Source: Heliomarina baculiformis (lineage in GTDB: Bacteria; Pseudomonadota; Alphaproteobacteria; Rhodobacterales; Rhodobacteraceae). Taken from it: a DNA stretch of 64,000 nucleotides. Made by a program: the position numbers and the translations under genes. The stretch lies in contig NZ_JAIMIC010000001.1 in NCBI RefSeq assembly GCF_019966545.1, positions 496,001-560,000 on the forward strand, given 5' to 3'. How positions within the stretch are numbered: the stretch's first letter is position 1; each line of letters opens with the position of its first letter. The notes under the pieces were generated by a model. That model did not search any database. It was not told the origin of the DNA and saw nothing but the letters and a program-made list of their open reading frames with translations. Positions 9,020 to 17,113 of the stretch are shown here, piece by piece.

Positions 9020-11045
9020 CCAGCCGCAGCGCATCGTAGATGGCCGCGTGGGTGTTGCGGGCTGCCACCGCATCCCCGATCCGGAAGAGCTGAAAGGCCG
9101 CGTCCGGCTGGCGTGACACTGCCTGAGGGGCTCCGGCGATCAGCGCGTCATAATCCACCTCGCCCAGGTTGCGCGAGGACTCGCGCAGGTCGAAATAAAG
9201 GTCTTCGAGCGGCGCGGTTCCATGGTTGACCACCACCTGATCCACCAGCCTGTCACGGGTCACATCGCTATAATCCGTGCCGATCGTGGCCTTTAACCCG
9301 TTGCCCTCACGTGCCACCGACTCGAGCTTCCATGTCACGGTAAAGGTCACGTCCAGCGGTTGCAGCGCCCGCATTGCCGGGGTCAGGGTCATGCCCATGA
9401 CCTCGGGCGAAAACACCCGGTCGCGCGTCATGATCTCGACCTTGGCACCGGTCGAGGCGATTTTTTCTGCTGCCTGCAAGGCCGCCTGATCACCGGCGTC
9501 GTCATAGATAAGCACGTTCGACCCGGGCTGCACGTCGCCTGATAGGATGTCCCATGCGGAGACAACAAGGTCATTGCCCTGCGGCAGGATCTCGGTGTGG
9601 GCGATGCCGCCAGTCGCGACGATCACAACGTCGGGGCTTTCATCCATCACCGTGGCCGCATCCGCGAAACTGTTGAAACGAAAGGTGACGCCCAGCTTTT
9701 CGCATTCCTCAAAACGCCACTGGATCAGCTGGATCATCTCGGCCCGGCGCGGGGTCTGGGCGGTCAGGCGCACCTGTCCGCCGGGATCGTTGGCTGCCTC
9801 ATGCAAGATCACCTCATGCCCGCGCAAGGCCGCCACACGGGCGGCTTCCAGCCCGGCCGGACCTGCCCCGACAATCACGAAACGGCGGGTTTTTTCCGCC
9901 TTTTCGATCTCATGCGGCTGTTCGAGTTCGCGCCCTGTCGACGGGTTGTGCAAACAAAGCGCCATGCCACCCTGGTAAATCCGGTCGAGGCAGTAATTCG
10001 CGCCGACGCAGGGGCGAATGCGGTCCTCCTCGCCGCGCATGATCTTGGACACGATATGCGGGTCGGCCATATGGGCGCGGGTCATGCCGACCATGTCGAG
10101 CTTGCCGCTGGCCACTGCATGCCGCGCCGTCGCCACATCCTGTATCTTTGCCGCGTGGAAGGTCGGAAACTTGGTTTCCGCGCGGATTTCGCCTGCGAAA
10201 TCAAGGTGAGGCGCGCTGGCCATGCCCTGCACCGGAATCACGTTGGTCAGGGCGGCGTCGGTTTCGATATGGCCCCGGATCACGTTCAGGAAATCCACCA
10301 TCCCGCTGTTCTTGAGACGCCGGGAAATCTCCATCCCTTCGGGCTTGGCAATGCCACCCGCGAGCATCTCGTCCCCGACATAGCGAATGCCGACGATGAA
10401 TTCATCGCCGACCCGCTTGCGGATCGCGCGCAGCACGTCAAAAGAGAACCGCATCCGGTTATCAAGACTATCCGCGCCATAAGGCCCGTCGAGATCGTTG
10501 GTCAGCGGCGACCAGAATGAATCCATCAGGTGGCCATAGGATTCCAGCTCGATCCCGTCGAGACCTGCCGCCTGCATACGCTCGGCAGCATCGGCATAAT
10601 CCTCGATGATCCGGGCGATGTCCCAGTCCTCGATCCGCTTGGGGAAGGCGCGGTGGGCCGGTTCACGCTCGGGACTGGCCGAAACCACGGGTAACCAGTC
10701 GCCCACGTCCCATCGGGTGCGCCGCCCCAGATGGGTTAGCTGGATCATCACCGCCGAGCCGTGATCGTGGCATTCATCGACCAGCTTTTTCATCCAGCCG
10801 ACGACCTCATCCTTCCACGCGAGGATGTTGTTAAAGGCGGGCGGACTATCCCTTGCGACCGAGGCCGATCCGGCGGTCATCGTAAGCGCGACGCCTGCCT
10901 TTGCCCGCTCTGCGTGATAAGCGCGATAGCGATCCTTGGGCAAACCATCCTCGGGATAGGCAGGCTCGTGGCTCGTGATCATCAGCCGGTTTCTGAGGGT
11001 CAGGTGTTTCAACTGAAACGGCTGTAGGAGCGGATCGGCAGACAT
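9006..11045 (-). CDS. N-methylproline demethylase-like NADH:flavin oxidoreductase
   Basis: Old Yellow Enzyme / trimethylamine dehydrogenase-type protein of 679 residues. It has an FMN TIM barrel (about 1-340), an Fe-S Cys segment, and an FAD/NAD domain starting FVIVGAGPAGLEAARVAALRGHE. The wording HEPAYPEDGLPKDRYRAYHAERAKAG and CLDRIYQGGMALC matches what I recall of StcD/Hpb N-methylproline demethylases of proline-betaine catabolism. The usual four-Cys Fe-S pattern shows Cys346, Cys352 and Cys364, but Ala349 stands where the second Cys would be. The start has AGGAG seven bases upstream. It is divergent from a TetR-type regulator. Family assignment is good; substrate is inference. Confidence 0.8.
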   Translation of the reverse strand: MSADPLLQPFQLKHLTLRNRLMITSHEPAYPEDGLPKDRYRAYHAERAKAGVALTMTAGSASVARDSPPAFNNILAWKDEVVGWMKKLVDECHDHGSAVMIQLTHLGRRTRWDVGDWLPVVSASPEREPAHRAFPKRIEDWDIARIIEDYADAAERMQAAGLDGIELESYGHLMDSFWSPLTNDLDGPYGADSLDNRMRFSFDVLRAIRKRVGDEFIVGIRYVGDEMLAGGIAKPEGMEISRRLKNSGMVDFLNVIRGHIETDAALTNVIPVQGMASAPHLDFAGEIRAETKFPTFHAAKIQDVATARHAVASGKLDMVGMTRAHMADPHIVSKIMRGEEDRIRPCVGANYCLDRIYQGGMALCLHNPSTGRELEQPHEIEKAEKTRRFVIVGAGPAGLEAARVAALRGHEVILHEAANDPGGQVRLTAQTPRRAEMIQLIQWRFEECEKLGVTFRFNSFADAATVMDESPDVVIVATGGIAHTEILPQGNDLVVSAWDILSGDVQPGSNVLIYDDAGDQAALQAAEKIASTGAKVEIMTRDRVFSPEVMGMTLTPAMRALQPLDVTFTVTWKLESVAREGNGLKATIGTDYSDVTRDRLVDQVVVNHGTAPLEDLYFDLRESSRNLGEVDYDALIAGAPQAVSRQPDAAFQLFRIGDAVAARNTHAAIYDALRLVRTL

Positions 11046-11084
11046 GGGCATCTCCTGTGGCGTTGCGCCGACGATTCCGAAAAT

Positions 11085-11121
11085 GTTCATCTATGTCAAG
11101 TTTAAGTTCATCAGTGTTCAT
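11085..11121. promoter_or_regulatory. Phased GTTCAT repeats in the divergent promoter region
   Basis: GTTCAT occurs three times, at 11085-11090, 11106-11111 and 11116-11121, spaced 21 and 10 bp, which places them on one face of the helix. A minus-strand TTGACA (11099-11094) lies between the first two copies; its -10 partner 17 bp on (AATCGT) is weak. Probably the operator of the TetR-type protein on the flavoenzyme promoter. The repeats are seen directly; the role is inferred. Confidence 0.45.
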
Positions 11122-11161
11122 TTCTCTTGTCGCCGCCAGACGCGCTGGCTATGACTTGCCC

Positions 11162-11806
11162 ATGCAGGATGCGGTTTCATCAGAGGATGCCAACAGCGGC
11201 TGGCGCGGTTCGCGCGAGGTCTGGATGGCCGCCGCCAAATCGGCTCTGCTGGAAAACGGGGTGGATGCGGTCAAGATCCAGCCGCTGGCGAGCACGCTCA
11301 AACTCTCCCGAACCAGCTTTTATTGGTTTTTCAAGGACCGGGCCGCTCTGCTCGACGCGCTGCTAGACGACTGGGACAGTTCGAATACCGGCGCCCTGAC
11401 CGATGCCTGCAAGGCATATGCGGAAACCATTGCCGAGGCGGTCCTGAACGTTACGGCCGCTTTCATCGATGAAAACGCTTTCGACCCCCGGTTCGATTTC
11501 GCGATCCGAGGCTGGGCACATCGATCGGACAGGGTCAAGGCGCGGGTCGCTGTGGCGGACGAGGTGCGGCTTGCCGCGCTGCAGGCGATGTTCACGCGCT
11601 TTGGCTTTTCCGAGGCCGAGGCGGATGTGCGCGCGCGCACGATCTACCTCGTGCAGATCGGGTATATCTCACTGCAAACCCGCGAGGATCTGGCGACCCG
11701 GCTGGCGCGAGTGCCCGCCTATGTCAAAACCTTCTGCGGAGAAAACCCCTCCCCCGGCGAAATGGCGCGGTTCAGCGCAAGGCTGGGAGCGGCGGTATCG
11801 GCCTGA
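11162..11806 (+). CDS. TetR/AcrR family transcriptional regulator
   Basis: A 214-residue protein with an N-terminal helix-turn-helix at about residues 20-65 (AAKSALLENGVDAVKIQPLASTLKLSRTSFYWFFKDRAALLDALL), the standard TetR layout, followed by a helical ligand domain. No C-terminal enzyme domain. The start MQDAVSSEDANSG is chosen because residues before it show no family likeness; no strong ribosome-binding site is visible, so a leaderless or upstream start is possible. It diverges from the N-methylproline demethylase-like gene, its likely target through the phased repeats between them. Confidence 0.85.
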   Translation: MQDAVSSEDANSGWRGSREVWMAAAKSALLENGVDAVKIQPLASTLKLSRTSFYWFFKDRAALLDALLDDWDSSNTGALTDACKAYAETIAEAVLNVTAAFIDENAFDPRFDFAIRGWAHRSDRVKARVAVADEVRLAALQAMFTRFGFSEAEADVRARTIYLVQIGYISLQTREDLATRLARVPAYVKTFCGENPSPGEMARFSARLGAAVSA

Positions 11807-11890
11807 CACGCTCACGTTCGCGTGGCCTCAGGGAACCCGGAATAAACTCCATACGTTCAGCGAGACATGAACAAAGGGGAGTTTGCCACC

Positions 11891-12103
11891 ATGGGTTTCA
11901 AGGTCGATGACAAGGTTGAATGGGACTGGGGCCAAGGCACGGCCGAGGGTCGGGTCAAGGAAACCCATGAGAAAAAGATCACGCGCAAGATCAAGGGCAG
12001 CGAGATCACCCGCAATGGTTCTTCCGACGATCCGGCCATCGTGATCGAACAGGAGGATGGCGACGAGGTCCTGAAACTGGCCTCGGAACTGCGCCACAAA
12101 TGA
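11891..12103 (+). CDS. DUF2945 (HVA1/TUDOR-like) domain protein
   Basis: A 70-residue soluble protein, MGFKVDDKVEWDWGQGTAEGRVKE..., one small beta-barrel-like DUF2945 domain ending in DEVLKLASELRHK. The family is widespread in Proteobacteria and has no firm biochemical role. GGGGAG lies upstream of the chosen ATG; an ATG at 11867 is possible. The stop is one base before the topoisomerase IB start, so the two are co-transcribed. I recall DUF2945 often next to topoisomerase IB or DNA-repair genes. Confidence 0.82.
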   Translation: MGFKVDDKVEWDWGQGTAEGRVKETHEKKITRKIKGSEITRNGSSDDPAIVIEQEDGDEVLKLASELRHK

Positions 12104-12104
12104 A

Positions 12105-13082
12105 ATGAGTACCGAGCAAGCTGTCATTCCCAAGGGGTTGGTCTGGTATCCGGATGACCGCCCCGGCATCACCCGCAAGCGACACGGCCGAGGGTTCACC
12201 TACAAAGCCGCCGACGGTACGACCATCGCGCGCGGGGCGGAACGTGACAGGATATGCGCCCTCGCGGTGCCGCCTGCTTATGAGGACGTGTGGATTTCGC
12301 CACGTGTGAACGGGCACCTTCAGGCAACCGGTTACGACGCGCGCACCCGCAAGCAGTATCGCTATCACCCCAAATGGGGAGAGGCCCGATCCGCCGAGAA
12401 GTACGACTACCTGCCGCGTTTCGGTCGCGCCCTGCCTGCAATCCGCCGCCGCGTGAGCCGTGATCTGGCGCTTGAGGCGGGGGACGAACGGTTCGCGCTG
12501 GCAGCCGCCGTTCTGCTGATCGACCGGCTGTCGATGCGCGTCGGAAACGAGACCTACGCGCGCGAGAACGGTTCATACGGGGCGCTGACATTGAAGCGCC
12601 AACATCTCAAGCTGACCGACGGCGGGCTGAACCTCGTCTACACGGCCAAGGGCGGCAAAAAGGTGCGGCGCCGCCTGTCTGACCGCAAACTGCTGCGCGT
12701 CCTGAACGAGATCCGCGATCTGCCCGGCGCAGAATTGCTGAGCTGGACCGAAGAAGACGGCACCGTACGGACCTTGTCGTCCGGGGCGCTGAACGCCTAT
12801 CTGGCCGAGGCGACGGAAGAACCCTTTACGGCCAAGACATTCCGCACATGGGCCGGCACGCTGGCCGCCTTTGAGGCCGCCGAATCCGGCTCATCGACGA
12901 TCAAGGCGCTGAGCGAGGCGGCGGCAGAGCGGCTTGCCAACACGCCAACCGTCGCGCGCAACAGCTATATCCACCCGACGGTCATCGACCTTGCCGGGAA
13001 GGACATGCCAAAGCTGAAGAGCGCCGGGGTCCCGGGCCTGCGCGCCGCCGAGAACCGGTTGCTAAGCCTTATCGAGCGCTAA
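12105..13082 (+). CDS. DNA topoisomerase IB (poxvirus type)
   Basis: Type IB topoisomerase of 325 residues that relaxes supercoils through a transient 3'-phosphotyrosine link. The N-terminal domain ([23 protein letters not shown]) precedes the catalytic domain, with [22 protein letters not shown], the KTFRTWAGT segment carrying an active-site Arg, and the nucleophile in [12 protein letters not shown] near the C terminus. Length and motifs match bacterial homologues. Coupled to the DUF2945 gene upstream. Its 3' end overlaps the convergent murD by 21 bp, unusual for a core cluster and consistent with insertion here. Confidence 0.92.
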   Translation: MSTEQAVIPKGLVWYPDDRPGITRKRHGRGFTYKAADGTTIARGAERDRICALAVPPAYEDVWISPRVNGHLQATGYDARTRKQYRYHPKWGEARSAEKYDYLPRFGRALPAIRRRVSRDLALEAGDERFALAAAVLLIDRLSMRVGNETYARENGSYGALTLKRQHLKLTDGGLNLVYTAKGGKKVRRRLSDRKLLRVLNEIRDLPGAELLSWTEEDGTVRTLSSGALNAYLAEATEEPFTAKTFRTWAGTLAAFEAAESGSSTIKALSEAAAERLANTPTVARNSYIHPTVIDLAGKDMPKLKSAGVPGLRAAENRLLSLIER

Positions 13083-14462
13083 GACGCAGGCGGCGAAATC
13101 ATCGCCGCGCTGCTCGAAATTATCGTATTGGTCAAAGCTCGCCGCCGCCGGGGCGAGCAATACCGTGTCACCTTCCTGTGCATCGGCGGCGGCGCGGGCA
13201 ACCGCCGTGGCCATGTCGGTGCAGATCTCGGTCGGACAGGTCAATTGCAGGGCGAAGCCCTCGGCATCGCGCCCGATGACATAGGCCTTGGTGACAGCCC
13301 CGACGGAGTCCTTGAGCGCGGCGAGCCCCCCCTCTTTTTCCAAGCCTCCGCAAATCCAGCGAATGCTCTTGAACGCCGAAAGCGCCTTGGCCGCGCTATC
13401 AAGGTTCGTCGCCTTGCTGTCATTGACAAAGGTGACGCCATTGCGCGTGGCGATAACCTGGCTGCGATGGGGCAGCCCGGGATAGCTGTGCAGCGCGGTT
13501 TCTATGACGCGAGGCGCGAGACCAAGCGTGCGGGCCACCGCATAGGCGGCGCAGGCGTTCTGGTGGTTATGCGCGCCGGGAAGCCCCTTGATCTCGCGCA
13601 GATCGATGGAAGCGATCTGCTTGCCCTTGCGGTATTCCGACAGGAAGCCCTTGCGGGAAAACACCTGCCAGCCCGGCCCGGTCAGTTTCGAAGCGACCGA
13701 GATGCGGATAACTCGGTCATCCGACGGGGCTTCGGCCAATTGCCCGGCAAGGAAAAGGCCTTCGGGTTCATCGACACCGATCACCGCGCGATCAGGGCCG
13801 CCTTCGGCAAAGAGGCGGCGCTTGGCCGCGAAATAACCGCCCATGCCTGCGTGGCGATCAAGGTGATCGGGCGAGAGATTGGTGAAAACCGCCACATCCG
13901 GCGTCAGCGCCCGAGCCAGATCGGTCTGGTAGCTGGAAAGCTCGAGCACCACGACTTCGCCATCGATCGCCGGATCGAGATCGAGCACGCCGCGCCCGAT
14001 ATTCCCCGCGAGTTGGGTCGGACGGTTCACCGACGTCAGAATGTGATGGATCAGCGCAGACGTGGTGGATTTGCCGTTGGATCCGGTTACCGCCACGACA
14101 CGGGGCGGCGTGTCGAAGCTTTCCCAGTCCTTGGTGGCAAAAGAACGGAAGAACAGGCCGATGTCATTGTCGACGGGCACGCCCGAAGTCAGCGCTGCCT
14201 CGACCACCGGATTTAGAGCGGGGTAGAGATGCGGGATGCCGGGCGAGACGATCAGCGCGGCGACGTCATCGAAGGCCCCCGTCTTGGAAAGATCTGTGCA
14301 AGTGAACCCTTCCTCTTCGGCACGGGCCCGCGCGGCGGGATTGTCATCCCAGCAAACCGGCGTGGCACCACCGGCGCGCAGAGCCCGCGCGGCAGAGAGA
14401 CCGGATCGGCCGAGGCCAAGCACCGCGATTTTCTGGTTCTGGACACCTGTGACGGGGATCAA
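13062..14462 (-). CDS. murD: UDP-N-acetylmuramoylalanine--D-glutamate ligase
   Basis: ATP-dependent addition of D-Glu to UDP-MurNAc-L-Ala; cytoplasmic. It has the N-terminal [22 protein letters not shown], the P-loop [29 protein letters not shown], and [15 protein letters not shown] with a ligase-domain [10 protein letters not shown] 466-residue product results from a TTG at 14462 with GGAAAGGA just upstream, giving the family-like start (M)[15 protein letters not shown]. The open frame continues to 14546, but that part translates the 58-nt repeat. It belongs to the mraZ-to-murD run; the genes beyond its 3' end are on the other strand. Confidence 0.95.
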   Translation of the reverse strand: MIPVTGVQNQKIAVLGLGRSGLSAARALRAGGATPVCWDDNPAARARAEEEGFTCTDLSKTGAFDDVAALIVSPGIPHLYPALNPVVEAALTSGVPVDNDIGLFFRSFATKDWESFDTPPRVVAVTGSNGKSTTSALIHHILTSVNRPTQLAGNIGRGVLDLDPAIDGEVVVLELSSYQTDLARALTPDVAVFTNLSPDHLDRHAGMGGYFAAKRRLFAEGGPDRAVIGVDEPEGLFLAGQLAEAPSDDRVIRISVASKLTGPGWQVFSRKGFLSEYRKGKQIASIDLREIKGLPGAHNHQNACAAYAVARTLGLAPRVIETALHSYPGLPHRSQVIATRNGVTFVNDSKATNLDSAAKALSAFKSIRWICGGLEKEGGLAALKDSVGAVTKAYVIGRDAEGFALQLTCPTEICTDMATAVARAAADAQEGDTVLLAPAAASFDQYDNFEQRGDDFAACVLALDKA

Positions 14463-14493
14463 GACGCGTTCCTTTCCGGTCAGCGGGGCAATT

Positions 14494-14551
14494 GGGGCTC
14501 TGCCCCGCCGCGCGATGCGCGGCCCCCCGGGATATTTTCGACCCAAAGAAG
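14494..14551. repeat. 58-nt structured intergenic repeat, copy 2 (upstream of murD)
   Basis: Same 58-nt element as at 2105-2162, sharing GGGGCTCTGCCCCGCCGC at one end and CCCCGGGATATTTT plus GACCCAAAGAAG at the other. The central stem here is GCCGCGC-GAT-GCGCGGC; the first copy has a different but also self-complementary sequence. It fills the mraY-murD gap and would be in the murD leader. Translating it produces a false MGRKYPGG...RRGRAP N terminus for MurD. Confidence 0.7.
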
Positions 14552-14570
14552 CTGGGGCCGGGTCATGGCA

Positions 14571-15653
14571 TCAGCGGACCTTGAGCGTGGCGAGGCCGAT
14601 CATGGCAAGGATCAGGGCGATGATCCAGAAGCGGATGACAATGGTCGGCTCGGCCCAGCCCTTTTTTTCATAGTGGTGATGGATCGGCGCCATCAGGAAG
14701 ACGCGCTTGCCGGTGCGTTTGAAATAGAGCACCTGGATGATCACCGAGAGAGCCTCTACCACGAAGAGGCCACCGACGATGGCCAGCACCAGTTCATGCT
14801 TGGTCGCCACTGCGATGGCCCCCAGCGCCCCGCCAAGGGCGAGGCTGCCGGTGTCGCCCATGAAGACGGCCGCCGGTGGCGCGTTGTACCAGAGGAAGCC
14901 GAGGCCGCCGCCGAACAACGCGGCGGTGAAGATCAGCAGTTCCCCCGTGCCGGGCACGTAATGCACGTCGAGATAGTCGGTGAAGTCGACCCGGCCCACC
15001 GCGTAGGCGATCACCCCGAGGGTTGAGGCGGCGATCATCACCGGCATGATCGCGAGCCCGTCGAGCCCGTCGGTCAGGTTGACCGCGTTGGCGGATCCGA
15101 CGACGACGCAGACACAGAAGGGGATATAGAGATAGCCGAGGTTGATCAGCGTGTTCTTGAAGACCGGCAGGGCGAGCTGACCCTGCAATTCAACAGGATG
15201 GTTCTGCGCCGCCCACCATGAGGCGGCAATCGCGATCAGCATGCCCAGCACGAGGCGCAGCTTGCCCGGCACGCCGGAAGTATTCTGCTTGGAAACCTTG
15301 GCGTAATCATCGGCGAACCCGATGGCCGCATAGGCCAGCGTCACGAAGAGAACCAGCTGGACAAAGGCGTTGTCGAGCCTTGCCCAGAGCAGCGTCGATG
15401 TCGCCAGCGCGCCGACGATCAGCAGACCGCCCATGGTCGGGGTGCCAGCCTTGACGAAATGCCCCTCGGGGCCATCGTCGCGGATCGGCTGGCCCTTGCC
15501 TTGCGTGCGGCGCAGGACGGCGATCAGCGGGCGGCCAAAGATGAATCCGAAGATCAGCGCGGTGAGGAATGCGCCGCCGGCCCGGAAGGTTATGTACCGG
15601 AAGAGGTTGAAGAAATCGCCCCCGTCCGACAATGCGGTCAGCCAATAGAGCAT
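14571..15653 (-). CDS. mraY: Phospho-N-acetylmuramoyl-pentapeptide transferase
   Basis: Transfers phospho-MurNAc-pentapeptide to undecaprenyl phosphate to make lipid I; integral membrane enzyme of 360 residues with about ten hydrophobic helices. Diagnostic strings are GKGQPIRDDGPEGH near the N terminus, the Asp pair in GFADDYAKV, NAVNLTDGLDGLAIMP, and the C-terminal APIHHHYEKKGW. Start MLYWLTALSD is standard. It follows murF by 20 bp and precedes murD. Confidence 0.97.
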   Translation of the reverse strand: MLYWLTALSDGGDFFNLFRYITFRAGGAFLTALIFGFIFGRPLIAVLRRTQGKGQPIRDDGPEGHFVKAGTPTMGGLLIVGALATSTLLWARLDNAFVQLVLFVTLAYAAIGFADDYAKVSKQNTSGVPGKLRLVLGMLIAIAASWWAAQNHPVELQGQLALPVFKNTLINLGYLYIPFCVCVVVGSANAVNLTDGLDGLAIMPVMIAASTLGVIAYAVGRVDFTDYLDVHYVPGTGELLIFTAALFGGGLGFLWYNAPPAAVFMGDTGSLALGGALGAIAVATKHELVLAIVGGLFVVEALSVIIQVLYFKRTGKRVFLMAPIHHHYEKKGWAEPTIVIRFWIIALILAMIGLATLKVR

Positions 15654-15673
15654 TCAGACTGTTCCACTCATGA

Positions 15674-17113
15674 TCATTCTTCCCTGTCGGATATCGGCTG
15701 CGCATGACCCATTTTGCGGATCGCGTCAACAATCACCGAGAGCTTCATCGACAGGGAGCCTTTGGCCAGCACGACATCGCCACTGTCGATCCTGTGGCGC
15801 AACCCCGGCTCCATCTCCGCACTTGTTTCTGCCCAGGCGCCGCGCTTGTTTTCGGGCAGCGCCGCGTGAAGATTCTGCATCAGTGGCCCGATGCAATGAA
15901 CGCAGTCAATATGATCCATCGCTTCGAGGCTGGCCAGCCCGGCGTGGAGCGAGGCGGCATCCTCGCCCAGTTCCTTCATGTCACCGAGGAATGCGATGCG
16001 CCGCCCGATCTGGACCCGGCCTGTGCCGTCGCGCACCGGCGACGCCGCCAGCACGTCGAGCGCGGCGGCCATCGAGGTCGGGTTTGCGTTATAGGCATCG
16101 TCGAGCAGATCGATGGAAAGATCGGCTTCGATCGCGTCGAGATGGATGGTTTCGCGGGTGCCCCTGCCGCGATAGGGCTGCCAGCGCCCCAAGCTGAGCG
16201 TCGCCAGCGCGAGATCGGCACCAAGCGCTTCGCAGGACGCCAGTGCCCCAAGCGCATTCATTGCAAAGTGTTTGCCCGGGGTGTTCAGTTTGAACAGGAT
16301 CGCATCACCCCGGTTCTGGGCCTGAACCACGGTGGCCTCGCCCGAAATCCGCACGTCTTTCAGGATAAAGTCCTGCCCGTTCCGACCAAAGGTCACGACA
16401 CCTGCGCCGCATTCCGCTGCCTTGTCGGTGAGGATTGCGGCCGTGTCGATATCCGCGTTCAGGATTGCGACACCCTCGGGTTCTAGACCCTCGAGGATAG
16501 CGGCTTTTTCCTGAGCGATACCTTCGACATTGTCGAATGCTTCGAGATGGGCGGCGGCGACGGTGGTGATCATGGCCACATGCGGGCGCGCCATGCGCGC
16601 CAGCGGCGCTATCTCGCCGGGGTGGTTCATGCCGATCTCGATCACCGCATAGTCGGTGTCGGACGGCATCCGGGCCAGCGTCAACGGCACACCCCAGTGG
16701 TTGTTGTAACTCGCAACCGAGGCGTGTGTGCGGCCCTGATCCGAGAGCATTTCAAAGAGCATTTCCTTGGTCGAAGTCTTGCCCACGCTGCCGGTGACTG
16801 CAATTAGGCGCGCCCCGGTACGCGCGCGGCCCGCGCGGCCGAGTGCCTCGAGCCCGGCCTGCACGTCATCGACGATGAGGAGCGGTGCGTCGTCGGGCAG
16901 GCCGTCGGGCACATGGCTGACCAGTGCGGCCCCTGCCCCTTTCTCTAGGGCCTGCGCCACGAACTCGTGGCCGTCCCGCGCGGCGCTAAGGGCCACGAAG
17001 AGATCGCCGGGCGCAAGCGTGCGGGTGTCGATGGAGACACCACTGACTTGCCAGTCGCCCCGCGCCTTTCCGCCGGTGGCGGTTGCGGCCTCGTCTGCTG
17101 TCCAGAGGCTCAT
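15674..17113 (-). CDS. murF: UDP-MurNAc-tripeptide--D-alanyl-D-alanine ligase
   Basis: Adds D-Ala-D-Ala, the product of Ddl, to the UDP-MurNAc tripeptide. A Mur ligase of 479 residues: the N-terminal domain has SIDTRTLAPGDLFVAL, the ATPase P-loop is VTGSVGKTSTKEML, and ligase-domain strings are DDAYNANPTSMAAAL and AFLGDMKELG. The ATG overlaps the murE stop by four bases. Cytoplasmic; co-transcribed with murE and mraY. Confidence 0.96.
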   Translation of the reverse strand: MSLWTADEAATATGGKARGDWQVSGVSIDTRTLAPGDLFVALSAARDGHEFVAQALEKGAGAALVSHVPDGLPDDAPLLIVDDVQAGLEALGRAGRARTGARLIAVTGSVGKTSTKEMLFEMLSDQGRTHASVASYNNHWGVPLTLARMPSDTDYAVIEIGMNHPGEIAPLARMARPHVAMITTVAAAHLEAFDNVEGIAQEKAAILEGLEPEGVAILNADIDTAAILTDKAAECGAGVVTFGRNGQDFILKDVRISGEATVVQAQNRGDAILFKLNTPGKHFAMNALGALASCEALGADLALATLSLGRWQPYRGRGTRETIHLDAIEADLSIDLLDDAYNANPTSMAAALDVLAASPVRDGTGRVQIGRRIAFLGDMKELGEDAASLHAGLASLEAMDHIDCVHCIGPLMQNLHAALPENKRGAWAETSAEMEPGLRHRIDSGDVVLAKGSLSMKLSVIVDAIRKMGHAQPISDREE

